A DNA stretch of 64,000 nt from Caulobacter sp. BP25 (GTDB taxonomy: Bacteria; Pseudomonadota; Alphaproteobacteria; Caulobacterales; Caulobacteraceae), in NCBI RefSeq assembly GCF_002737755.1, contig NZ_PEGH01000007.1, positions 124,001 to 188,000 on the forward strand, in the 5' to 3' direction. How positions within the stretch are numbered: position 1 is the stretch's first letter; every line of letters begins with the position of its first letter. The notes under the pieces are model-generated. The model saw nothing but the letters and a program-made list of their open reading frames with translations. It was not told where the DNA came from and did no database searches. Positions 55,046-63,176 of this stretch are shown piece after piece. The translations under genes and the position numbers were made by a program.

Positions 55046-55252
55046 ATGGCTGAAACTGTCACTGCTTCCCGAGAAATCTTCCAGCGCCTGCGCGCCCGGC
55101 TGCCCGCCGTCACACGCGAGCATCTGTTCGAATGCTACGCGATCAGCGAGACCACCTGGACCAAGCTGCGCGACGGCAAGCCGGTTAAGCGCTCGACCCT
55201 GGATCGTGTCCTGATTCGCCTTGAGGCCTTGGACGCCCGCTTCGCGGCCTGA
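55046..55252 (+). CDS. Small basic helical protein
   Basis: A 68-residue protein starting at an ATG after TGTCCC. The pattern [20 protein letters not shown] followed by [13 protein letters not shown] looks like a helix-turn-helix of the Cro type. I do not recognise a family. It lies alone between the MBL hydrolase and the carbohydrate locus, and its short size and basic helix suggest DNA binding. Confidence 0.6.
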   Translation: MAETVTASREIFQRLRARLPAVTREHLFECYAISETTWTKLRDGKPVKRSTLDRVLIRLEALDARFAA

Positions 55253-55390
55253 GCGCAGGCTACTGCTCTTCGAAAACCCTGAGGCCCCAGTAGGCCGGCG
55301 GGGCTCGGCGCGCTCATGCCGCCGAAGCAGGGTCGACAGATTGGTCGAGTTCCTATCCGCTAAGCCGGCTGGAGTCGCTGGAGCTTGCGC

Positions 55391-56167
55391 ATGATGATCC
55401 GGGTTTTCATGAGCGCCTTAGGTTTGGTTGGGGTCGCGTCGTCTTCGGCGTTCGCTCAGAGCCGACCGGAGGACACCGAGGTATGGGCTCCGAAGCCGGC
55501 CTTCGTGGCCCCAGCCGCCGCCAGCGGTCCTCCATCCGACGCCATCGTGCTGTTCGACGGGCAGGGCTTGGACCAATGGGTGTCGAGCGCGGACAAGTCG
55601 CCAGCCGCCTGGACGGTCGCTGACGGCGTCATCACGGTCGATAAGTCCAAGGGCAATATCGAGACGAAACGCGCGTTCCAGGACTATCAGCTGCATCTTG
55701 AGTGGCGCATTCCAGCCGATATCGACGGGAGCGGACAGGGGCGCGGTAACAGCGGTGTCTTCCTAGCCTCCACCGGACCACGCGATGCTGGCTACGAGGT
55801 TCAGATTCTCGATTCTTTCGAGAACCAGACCTACGTGAACGGCCAGGCCGCCAGCGTCTACAAGCAGCATCCCCCCCTGGCCAACGCCAGCCGCAAGCCC
55901 GGCGAGTGGCAGGCCTACGACATCGTCTGGCGTGCGCCGCGCTTCACCGCCGCCGGAATACTGGCCTCACCCGCGACAGTCACAGTGCTGCACAACGGCG
56001 TACTCGTGCAGGACAATGCGGTTCTGGCCGGCGAGACAGTCTACATCGGCAGGCCCGCCTACAGGCCGCACGGCGCAGCGCCGATCAAGCTGCAAGCTCA
56101 TGGCGATCCCAGCAAGCCGATCAGCTTCCGCAACATCTGGGTGCGGGAGCTGCCGCCCAGACCCTAG
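55391..56167 (+). CDS. 3-keto-disaccharide hydrolase-fold protein (DUF1080), secreted
   Basis: A 258-residue protein with a signal peptide (RVFMSALGLVGVASSSAFAQ). The DUF1080 sandwich has AIVLFDGQGLDQWVSS at its start, then GRGNSGVFLASTGPRDAGYE and VQILDSFENQTYVNGQAASV. Family members cleave glycosidic bonds of 3-keto sugars by elimination. A second paralogue lies at 62173-63000. It ends four bases into the convergent LacI regulator gene and may belong to its regulon. The ATG at 55391 is chosen over an upstream TTG. Confidence 0.85.
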   Translation: MMIRVFMSALGLVGVASSSAFAQSRPEDTEVWAPKPAFVAPAAASGPPSDAIVLFDGQGLDQWVSSADKSPAAWTVADGVITVDKSKGNIETKRAFQDYQLHLEWRIPADIDGSGQGRGNSGVFLASTGPRDAGYEVQILDSFENQTYVNGQAASVYKQHPPLANASRKPGEWQAYDIVWRAPRFTAAGILASPATVTVLHNGVLVQDNAVLAGETVYIGRPAYRPHGAAPIKLQAHGDPSKPISFRNIWVRELPPRP

Positions 56168-57171
56168 ACCGCCGGCGGCGCCGTGCTGGCTCTCACGACA
56201 AGCTCATGCGGGAGGGTGACGTTCTGCAAGGTCGTGGCGCGGCCGGACAGGATATCTAGCAACAGGCGCACCACTTCGTGGCCGATCTCCTCCATGGGCT
56301 GGCTCACCGTGGTGAGTTGCGGGTCGAGATGACGGGCAAAGCGGATGTCGTCGAAGCCGACCAAGGAAACGTCCTTAGGGCAGGAGAGCCCTCGGCGACG
56401 AATGGCCTCCAGCGCGCCCATCGCCATCTCGTCGCTGAAACAGAAGATCGCCGTGGGACGCCCCAGTTCGTCCAGCAACTCACCCGCCTGGCGCACACCC
56501 GACTCGATCGAGAAGTCGCCAATCGAGATGCGTAGAGCGCTGGCTCGGCCGTGGCGCTGCGCGGCCGACAGCACGCCGGACAATCGGTCGCTACTGATTG
56601 GGCTCGCCAGCGGCCCGGTGACCACCCCAATGCGAGCGTGGCCCAAGCCGTAGAGATGCTCCATCACCTCGGCTGCGGCGCCTTCGTTGTCGATGTGGGC
56701 GCTGGAGACCGCCAGGCCAGGGCGGAACTCGCAGCCGTTGACGATCGGCGTTCTCGCGCCCTTGGAGGCGACCATGTCGGCGAGGGCTTCGGGCAGACGA
56801 TGACCCAGGAAGATCAAGCCGTCGGCCTCTTTGCGCCGGAACATCGCGGCGTATTGCTCCTCGCGCGCCTCCTCGTGTCGGGTGTCGCCCAGCAGCACTG
56901 AGTAGCCAGCCGCGAGAGCGGCTTCCTCGACCCCGCGGATCACCTGTGAGAAGAACGGGTTGGAGATATCCGGCACAGTGACTAGGATTTTCTCAGTCCG
57001 CAGGGTGCGAAGGCTCTTGGCCGCGAAATTTGGCTCGTAGCCAAGCTGGGCGACGACCGCCATGACCCGCTGGCGTGTGGTCTCAATCACTAACTCTGGG
57101 GCGCTGAACACCCGCGAGACCGTCGCCGTCGACACCCCCGCGGCCCGCGCAACATCTTGAATGGTCGCCAT
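56164..57171 (-). CDS. LacI/GalR-family transcriptional regulator
   Basis: A 335-residue repressor. The N-terminal MATIQDVARAAGVSTATVSR is the LacI helix-turn-helix with hinge ...TLRTEKILVTVPDISNPFF. The effector domain has the periplasmic-binding-protein fold; FCFSDEMAMGALEAIRRRGL and VGFDDIRFARHLDPQLTTV are typical of sugar-responding members. It is divergent from the MFS transporter operon. A palindromic operator lies between them, so it most likely represses that operon, with a sugar or sugar derivative as inducer. Confidence 0.93.
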   Translation of the reverse strand: MATIQDVARAAGVSTATVSRVFSAPELVIETTRQRVMAVVAQLGYEPNFAAKSLRTLRTEKILVTVPDISNPFFSQVIRGVEEAALAAGYSVLLGDTRHEEAREEQYAAMFRRKEADGLIFLGHRLPEALADMVASKGARTPIVNGCEFRPGLAVSSAHIDNEGAAAEVMEHLYGLGHARIGVVTGPLASPISSDRLSGVLSAAQRHGRASALRISIGDFSIESGVRQAGELLDELGRPTAIFCFSDEMAMGALEAIRRRGLSCPKDVSLVGFDDIRFARHLDPQLTTVSQPMEEIGHEVVRLLLDILSGRATTLQNVTLPHELVVRASTAPPAV

Positions 57172-57262
57172 TGGCGCGACACTGGCGTTTGCTCCGAGGC
57201 TTGGCAAGGCGAAGCTGGAGCGCCGGAACTCCCTGGACCCAGTTGCCCGCCGGCACGACCCC

Positions 57263-57285
57263 TGTTATCGATGATTTCGATTACA
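57263..57285. promoter_or_regulatory. Candidate LacI-type operator
   Basis: A 23-base near-palindrome with half-sites TGTtATCGA and TCGATtACA around a five-base centre. It lies in the gap between the regulator and the MFS operon. LacI-family proteins bind such palindromes. Only the fourth base in each arm and the centre fail to pair. Confidence 0.7.
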
Positions 57286-57349
57286 TCAGAGCGGGCGGGG
57301 CCAAAGCGGCCGAAGCGCCGCCCAGAACCGGTCGGGGAGGACCAGGACC

Positions 57350-58597
57350 ATGACGACGAGCTTCCGGCTCTTCCTGATGATGGTGCTGCAGCTGGCGATC
57401 TGGGGCGCCTGGGCGCCCAAGATCTTTCCGTACATGGGCATGCTGGGCTTCGCGCCCTGGCAGCAGTCGCTGGTCGGCAGCGCTTGGGGCGTCGCGGCCC
57501 TGGTCGGCATCTTCTTTTCCAATCAGTTCGCCGACCGCAACTTTTCAGCCGAGCGGTTCCTAGCCGCCAGCCATCTCATTGGCGGCCTAGCCCTGATCGG
57601 CACGGCCTTCTCCACCACCTTCTGGCCGTTCTTCATCTGTTACCTGATCTTCAGCCTGGTCTATGTGCCAACCCTATCGGTCACCAACTCGATAGCGTTC
57701 GCGAACCTGCGAGATCCGGCGGGGCAATTCGGCCCGGTGCGGATGGGCGGCACGGTGGGGTGGGTGCTGGTCAGCTGGCCCTTCGTCTTCCTGCTTGGCG
57801 CGCACGCTACCGCCGAACAGACCCGCTGGATCTTCCTGGTCGCGGCGATCCTGTCATTCGTCTTCGCCGCCTATTCGCTGACCCTGCCGCACACGCCGCC
57901 GCGCAAGGACGAGGCCGGGGTCGATAAGCTTGCTTGGCGTCGAGCCTTCAAGCTCCTGGGCGCGCCGTTCGTGCTGGTGCTGTTCATCGTCACCTTCATA
58001 GATTCCGTTATCCACAACGGCTACTTCGTGATGGCCGACGCCTTCCTGACCAATCGGGTCGGGATCGCCGGCAACCTCTCTATGGTCGTGCTGAGCCTTG
58101 GTCAGGTGGCCGAGATTCTCACCATGTTCTTCTTGGGGCGCGTTCTGGCTCGGCTGGGCTGGAAGATCACGATGATCATCGGCGTCCTAGGCCACGCCGC
58201 CCGCTTCGCCGTCTTCGCTTTCTTCGCCGACAGCATCCCCGTGATTGTCGCGGTCCAGCTGCTGCACGGGATCTGCTACGCCTTCTTCTTCGCGACGGTC
58301 TACATCTTCGTGGATGCGGTCTTCCCGAAGGACGTCCGCTCCAGCGCCCAAGGCTTGTTCAACCTGCTGATCCTGGGCGTTGGTAATGTCGCGGCCAGTT
58401 TCCTGTTCCCGGCGTTGATTGGCCGTCTCAGCACCAATGGTGCGGTCGACTACACGAGCCTGTTCATGGTTCCGACCGGGATGGCGCTGGTGGCCGTGCT
58501 GCTGATGGCCGTTTTCTTCCGTCCGCCTTCGCGGGGGCCGGTCGCCGAAACCGAGAACGACGAGTCCCTCGGCGCGGCCAGCCCGGCGCAACCCTAA
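57350..58597 (+). CDS. MFS transporter, nucleoside/sugar permease-like (NHS type)
   Basis: A 415-residue inner-membrane transporter with about twelve hydrophobic segments. MMVLQLAIWGAWAPKIFPYM and GSAWGVAALVGIFFSNQFAD start the N-terminal half, and CYAFFFATVYIFVDAVFPKD is in the C-terminal half. The family name refers to nucleoside:H+ symport, but relatives next to DUF1080 and Gfo/Idh genes probably carry sugars or sugar derivatives. The ATG is preceded by GGGGAGGACCAGGACC. It is the first gene of the operon downstream of the operator. Confidence 0.87.
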   Translation: MTTSFRLFLMMVLQLAIWGAWAPKIFPYMGMLGFAPWQQSLVGSAWGVAALVGIFFSNQFADRNFSAERFLAASHLIGGLALIGTAFSTTFWPFFICYLIFSLVYVPTLSVTNSIAFANLRDPAGQFGPVRMGGTVGWVLVSWPFVFLLGAHATAEQTRWIFLVAAILSFVFAAYSLTLPHTPPRKDEAGVDKLAWRRAFKLLGAPFVLVLFIVTFIDSVIHNGYFVMADAFLTNRVGIAGNLSMVVLSLGQVAEILTMFFLGRVLARLGWKITMIIGVLGHAARFAVFAFFADSIPVIVAVQLLHGICYAFFFATVYIFVDAVFPKDVRSSAQGLFNLLILGVGNVAASFLFPALIGRLSTNGAVDYTSLFMVPTGMALVAVLLMAVFFRPPSRGPVAETENDESLGAASPAQP

Positions 58598-58616
58598 AGC
58601 CTGAAAGGAAAGCCTC

Positions 58617-59582
58617 GTGCGTACGATTGCTGACGAAACCCGAACGGCCCTTTCCAGGCGCGGGCTCATCGCCGCCGGCGCCGCCGCCTTGGCCGCGAGT
58701 TGGACTGGCGCCGCTGGCGCGGCCGAAACGACCTTCTTCCAGCGCCGTAAGCTGCCGCTCGGCATCCAGCTCTATAGTCTGGGTCCGGACCTTGCGAAGG
58801 AGCTGGACGCTCAACTGGCGACGGTCGCCAAGATCGGCTTCAAGACGGTGGAGCTGGCTGGGTATCTCGGCCGCACCCCGGCTGAGCTGCGCGCCGCCTT
58901 TGATCGCGCGGGCCTGGCTTGCACCAGCGCCCACGTCCCGCCCAAGGGCGCCGCTATCAGCTTCAGCGGCGATCTCTCCAAGCTGGCGGACGACCTTCAT
59001 GTGGTTGGGGTGAAGACCGCGATCATGCCCATTCAGTACATTCCCGATCGCATGTCCGGCGTGGGCCTTCGCGACGCCGGCATGCAAATGACCGCTGATG
59101 ACTGGAAGTGGAACGCCGATTTCCTGAACGAAAAGGCCGCCGTCTTGAAGAAGGCCGGGATTGTCACCGGTTATCACAACCACAATTTCGAGTTCACGCC
59201 TGTGAAGGACGCCAAGGGCGCCGACACCAACGGCATGGAAATCCTGCTCAAGCACACCGATCCGAGCCTGGTGATCTTCGAACTCGACGCGGGCTGGGTG
59301 ACGGCCGCCGGTCAGGATCCGTTCGCGATGCTCAAGGCGCACGCGGGGCGTTTCACCCACATGCACGTCAAGGACATCAAGCCGACGACCAAGCCCAATT
59401 TCGAGCTACGCCAGGATCCGACCGAGGTTGGCTCGGGCATGATCAATTGGCCCAAGCTCCTGCCCGCCGCCTATGAGGCCGGCGTGCGCGGGTTCTTCTA
59501 CGAGCAGGAGCCGCCCTTTAAGGGCGCGCGCCTGGAGTCGGCCAAGATCAGCTTCGACTATCTGGCCAAGGTGGTCGCCTGA
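58617..59582 (+). CDS. Sugar phosphate isomerase/epimerase-family protein, Tat-exported
   Basis: A 321-residue TIM-barrel (xylose isomerase-like) protein with a Tat signal (LSRRGLIAAGAAALAASWTG) at its start, so it folds before export to the periplasm. LGIQLYSLGPDL begins the barrel; VTGYHNHNFEF and FELDAGWVTAAG carry His and Asp metal-ligand candidates; HMHVKDIKP follows. The GTG has AAGGAAAG upstream. It probably modifies an oxidised sugar in the periplasm. Its stop overlaps the next gene's start. Confidence 0.87.
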   Translation: MRTIADETRTALSRRGLIAAGAAALAASWTGAAGAAETTFFQRRKLPLGIQLYSLGPDLAKELDAQLATVAKIGFKTVELAGYLGRTPAELRAAFDRAGLACTSAHVPPKGAAISFSGDLSKLADDLHVVGVKTAIMPIQYIPDRMSGVGLRDAGMQMTADDWKWNADFLNEKAAVLKKAGIVTGYHNHNFEFTPVKDAKGADTNGMEILLKHTDPSLVIFELDAGWVTAAGQDPFAMLKAHAGRFTHMHVKDIKPTTKPNFELRQDPTEVGSGMINWPKLLPAAYEAGVRGFFYEQEPPFKGARLESAKISFDYLAKVVA

Positions 59583-60712
59583 TGAGCTTGCGGATGGCCA
59601 TGGTCGGGGGCGGCCCCGGCTCGTTCATCGGACCGGTGCACCGCATGGCCGCCGAGTTGGACGGACGCATCCGTCTGGTCGCAGGCGTATTCAGCCGCGA
59701 CCCGGCCAAGAACGCCCAGGCCGCCGCGGCCTGGGGCGTCGCGCCAGACCGGGTATATCCGGACCACCAGGCGATGATCGCGGCTGAGCGCGCGCGCCCT
59801 GATGGCGTTCAGCTGGTGTCGGTCGTGACGCCCAACCACCTGCATTTCGACGTCTCGAGCGCCGCCCTCCGTGGAGGCTTTCACGTCATCAGCGACAAGC
59901 CCGCCACCTTGAACCTCGCCGAGGCGAAGGAACTGGCCGACATCGTCGCGGCGTCGGGCAAGCAATATGCCCTGACCTACACCTACACCGGCTATCCGAT
60001 GGTGCGAGAAGCCCGCGAGATCGTGGCGCGCGGCGACCTTGGCGCGGTGCGAAAGGTGGTTGTCGAGTACTCGCAAGGCTGGCTTTCGAAACCGCTGGAG
60101 CGCGAGGCGGGTAATAAGCAGGCCAGTTGGCGCGCCGATCCCAGCCAGTCCGGCGTGGGCGGTTGCATCGGGGATATCGGCGTCCACGCTTTCAACATCG
60201 CCGAGTTCGTGACGGGGCGGCAGGTCGAACGGCTTTGCGCCGACGTCGCCACCGTCGTGCCGGGGCGCCCGTTGGATGACGACTGCAACGTGCTGCTGCG
60301 CTTCGACAATGGCGCGCGGGGCGTTCTGATCGCCTCGCAGATCAGCGCGGGCGCGCGCAACGGCCTCAAGCTCTGCGTCTATGGGGAGAAGGGCGGCCTG
60401 ACCTGGTCGCACGAGGATCCGAACGTCCTGACCCTGGACTGGCTGGACGGCCCCAGCCAGACGCTGCACGCCGGTTCGGGCTATCTCAGCGCGGCGGCCC
60501 GCGCGGTCACCCGCCTGCCAACTGGCCACCCCGAGGGCTTTATCGAGGCCTTCGCCAACATCTATCGCGACTTCGCCGACGTCATCGAAGGCAGGGAGGG
60601 ACCGCTGGTTCCCGACATCGCCGAGGGCGTTCGCGGTATGGCCTTCGTGGAACGCGCCGTCGCCGCCAGCCGTGAGGACGCCGGCTGGGTGACGCTGGAA
60701 GGAGACGCGTGA
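59582..60712 (+). CDS. Gfo/Idh/MocA-family oxidoreductase
   Basis: A 376-residue NAD(P)-dependent sugar oxidoreductase. The Rossmann start is RMAMVGGGPGSFIGPVHRMA. VTPNHLHFDVSSAALRGGFH and VISDKPATLNLAEAKELA include the family's Glu-Lys-Pro-type motif, here Asp-Lys-Pro. GGCIGDIGVHAFNIAEFVTG carries the catalytic Asp and His. No signal peptide, so it is cytoplasmic. It is coupled to the flanking isomerase genes (TGATG junctions). Confidence 0.9.
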   Translation: MSLRMAMVGGGPGSFIGPVHRMAAELDGRIRLVAGVFSRDPAKNAQAAAAWGVAPDRVYPDHQAMIAAERARPDGVQLVSVVTPNHLHFDVSSAALRGGFHVISDKPATLNLAEAKELADIVAASGKQYALTYTYTGYPMVREAREIVARGDLGAVRKVVVEYSQGWLSKPLEREAGNKQASWRADPSQSGVGGCIGDIGVHAFNIAEFVTGRQVERLCADVATVVPGRPLDDDCNVLLRFDNGARGVLIASQISAGARNGLKLCVYGEKGGLTWSHEDPNVLTLDWLDGPSQTLHAGSGYLSAAARAVTRLPTGHPEGFIEAFANIYRDFADVIEGREGPLVPDIAEGVRGMAFVERAVAASREDAGWVTLEGDA

Positions 60713-61767
60713 TGAAGACGCTCAAGGGACCCGGCATTTTTCTGGCCCAGTTCATCGGCGACAAGCCGCCGTTCGACAAGCTGGAGACGATGGCCAAATG
60801 GGGCGCCGATCTCGGCTATGTCGGCGTGCAGATGCCGACGGGCGGGGCGGACTCGTTCTTTGACCTGGCGCGCGCCGCCGAGAGCCAGGCCTATTGCGAC
60901 GACATCGCTGGACTGCTGGCCGATCATGGGCTGCAGATCACCGAGCTATCGACCCATTTGCAGGGCCAGTTGGTCGCCGTGCATCCGGCCTATGACGAGC
61001 TGTTCGACGGCTTCGCGCCGCCGGAGCTGCGCGGCAAGCCCCAGGCGCGCCAGGAATGGGCGGTCGGGCAGGTCAAGGCCGCGGCCGTCGCCAGCCGACG
61101 TCTTGGCTTGAACGCCCATGCGACGTTCTCGGGCGCGCTGGCCTGGCCCTACTTCTACCCCTGGCCGCAGCGGCCAGTGGGGCTAGTTGAAGAAGCCTTC
61201 GCTGAGCTTGGCCGGCGCTGGAAGCCGATCCTGGACGTGTTCGAAGAGAACGGCGTCGACGCCTGCTACGAGATTCACCCGGGCGAAGACCTGCACGACG
61301 GCGCGACCTTCGAGCGGTTCCTGGACGAAGTCGGCGGCCATCCGCGCGCCAACATCCTCTACGATCCTAGCCATCTGGTGCTGCAGCAGCTCGACTACCT
61401 CGGGTACATCGACCGCTATCACGAGCGCATCAAGGCGTTCCACGTCAAGGACGCCGAGTTCCGTCCTTCGGCCCAGGCTGGCGTCTATGGCGGCTATCTG
61501 GGGTGGGCCGAGCGCCCCGGCCGGTTCCGCTCGCTGGGTGACGGGCAGGTTGATTTCAAGGCGATCTTCTCGAAGCTCGCGCAGTACGACTATGACGGCT
61601 GGGCGGTTCTGGAGTGGGAGTGCGCGTTGAAGCATCCGGAGCAGGGCGCCCGCGAAGGTGCGCCGTTCATCCGCGATCATATCATCCAGGTCACGGACAA
61701 GGCGTTTGACGATTTCGCCGGCGGCGCCTCGGATCCCGGCCGCAACCGCCGCCTCCTAGGCCTATAG
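60712..61767 (+). CDS. Sugar phosphate isomerase/epimerase-family protein, cytoplasmic
   Basis: A 351-residue TIM-barrel protein of the xylose-isomerase-like superfamily. Conserved segments are ITELSTHLQGQLVAVHPAYD, CYEIHPGEDLHDGATFERFL, NILYDPSHLVLQQLDYLGYI and AFHVKDAEFRPSAQAGVYGG, which hold the His, Glu and Asp metal ligands. It lacks a signal peptide, unlike its paralogue two genes upstream. The ATG at 60712 has GGAAGGAG eight bases before it and overlaps the preceding stop. Likely acts with the Gfo/Idh enzyme. Confidence 0.87.
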   Translation: MKTLKGPGIFLAQFIGDKPPFDKLETMAKWGADLGYVGVQMPTGGADSFFDLARAAESQAYCDDIAGLLADHGLQITELSTHLQGQLVAVHPAYDELFDGFAPPELRGKPQARQEWAVGQVKAAAVASRRLGLNAHATFSGALAWPYFYPWPQRPVGLVEEAFAELGRRWKPILDVFEENGVDACYEIHPGEDLHDGATFERFLDEVGGHPRANILYDPSHLVLQQLDYLGYIDRYHERIKAFHVKDAEFRPSAQAGVYGGYLGWAERPGRFRSLGDGQVDFKAIFSKLAQYDYDGWAVLEWECALKHPEQGAREGAPFIRDHIIQVTDKAFDDFAGGASDPGRNRRLLGL

Positions 61768-61794
61768 TTCAGCCGTTCCCCACCGGAGTATCCG

Positions 61795-62157
61795 ATGAAG
61801 TTCCAGCTTAGCCTCGTCGCCGTTCTCGCCGGCCTCGCAACCAGCGCCGCCGCCGCGCCGCCTTCGGGTGAGCAAGTGTTCAAGCAGCGCTGCACGGTCT
61901 GCCATTCCGTCCAACCCGCGCCAGGTAAGATGGGGCCGCCGTTGGCAGGAGTGGTCGGTCGCAAGGCTGGAACCGCGCCGGGCTATGCCTATAGCAACGC
62001 GCTGAAGGCCTCGGGTATCACCTGGACGCCCGCCCAGCTCGACGCCTTCATCAAGGCGCCGGGCAAGGCCGTGCCGGGCACGAAGATGCTGCTGGGCGCG
62101 CCGGACGCCGAGCAGCGAGCCGCGGTGATCCAGTACCTCGGCACGCTGAAGAAATAG
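61795..62157 (+). CDS. Periplasmic class I cytochrome c
   Basis: A 120-residue protein with a signal peptide (LSLVAVLAGLATSAAAAPPS). The haem motif is QRCTVCHSVQPAPGKMGPPL, with the axial methionine in PGTKMLLGAP. It would accept electrons from a periplasmic dehydrogenase, and the GMC gene on the same locus is the obvious candidate. It lies 28 bases after the isomerase gene. Confidence 0.92.
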   Translation: MKFQLSLVAVLAGLATSAAAAPPSGEQVFKQRCTVCHSVQPAPGKMGPPLAGVVGRKAGTAPGYAYSNALKASGITWTPAQLDAFIKAPGKAVPGTKMLLGAPDAEQRAAVIQYLGTLKK

Positions 62158-62172
62158 GCCTTCTTGACGGCG

Positions 62173-63000
62173 CTAACGCGCCGTCAGCTCCTGGATCTCG
62201 ATATCCTTGAATTCGATGGGGTGACCTTCGCTCTGTAGGGCGATGTACCCCTCGGTGACCGGCTGAGCGCCGCGCGCCAGGATGTAAGGTTTGGCGCCGC
62301 CAGCGACGGTATCCTCTGGATCGAGGGTCAGATCGGCGTAGTGATGCACCACGACGCCGTTGATCTTCTCGAACACTTCGCCGTTGGGCCGCACTTCCAG
62401 TTCCGCCTTGACCCAGGTTCCGTTCGGCACCGTCGGGGCATTGGCCGACGGTGTGCAGTGCTCCTTCACCTTCTGGCCGTCGATCGCGATGGTGATTCCC
62501 GGCGTGCAGACCGCGCCGGTCGGCCGGGCCGAATCACCTTCCTTGCCAAGAAGCTGGAACTCGACCGAAACCGGGAAGGGCTGGTCGACGGTCATGCTCT
62601 CGGGACTCTGACTGTGGAACATGATCCCGCTGTTGCTACGCGCCCAGCCTGGGGTGTCGGGGAGGCCGCCCTCGGTCAGGAAGCGATAGGTGAATCGCAG
62701 GCGATAAGCCTTGAACGGCGCCTTGTAAAAAAGGTGCCCAAACTGGCCGTCCAGCGTCTGGTAGCCGGCGTAGGACACCCTGATCGCGCCGTCGTGCACC
62801 ACGAAGGTCTGCTTATAGTTCTCGCCAGCAGGGTGCTTGGCGATCTTCGGTATCCAGCTATCCAGGCTCTTTCCGTCGAAAAGTGGTCGCCAGGGACCCG
62901 CCTTCAGGTCCTGGGCGAGGGTGGGCGTGCTGGCGGCGACCAGGCCAAGCGCGATGGCGACCAAACCGTAACGGCGCGCCGAAGCGGACAAGATGGTCAT
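62173..63000 (-). CDS. 3-keto-disaccharide hydrolase-fold protein (DUF1080), secreted, second copy
   Basis: A 275-residue protein with a signal peptide (YGLVAIALGLVAASTPTLAQ). The DUF1080 domain includes WRPLFDGKSLDSWIPKIA, the conserved NSGIMFHSQSPESM and VEFQLLGKEGDSARPTGAVC. The start at 63000 is preceded by GAGGAAAG. It is divergent from the GMC dehydrogenase gene and convergent with cytochrome c. Together with the first copy (55391-56167) it supports a 3-keto-sugar pathway. Confidence 0.88.
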   Translation of the reverse strand: MTILSASARRYGLVAIALGLVAASTPTLAQDLKAGPWRPLFDGKSLDSWIPKIAKHPAGENYKQTFVVHDGAIRVSYAGYQTLDGQFGHLFYKAPFKAYRLRFTYRFLTEGGLPDTPGWARSNSGIMFHSQSPESMTVDQPFPVSVEFQLLGKEGDSARPTGAVCTPGITIAIDGQKVKEHCTPSANAPTVPNGTWVKAELEVRPNGEVFEKINGVVVHHYADLTLDPEDTVAGGAKPYILARGAQPVTEGYIALQSEGHPIEFKDIEIQELTAR

Positions 63001-63176
63001 GATGGTTTCTTTCCTCCCGAACGCCCACTTTTCACGATCGAATGTCGAGCTTTCTTGCAATGTAACCCATTTCATGGAAGCCTCCAGACAAGAATGAGGG
63101 GTTCCATCCAGAGTTGGCGTCGCGTTGCGGAAGCAAGCCGGCGTGGTCTGGCGAGCGGACCGCAGAGGGAGCGAAC

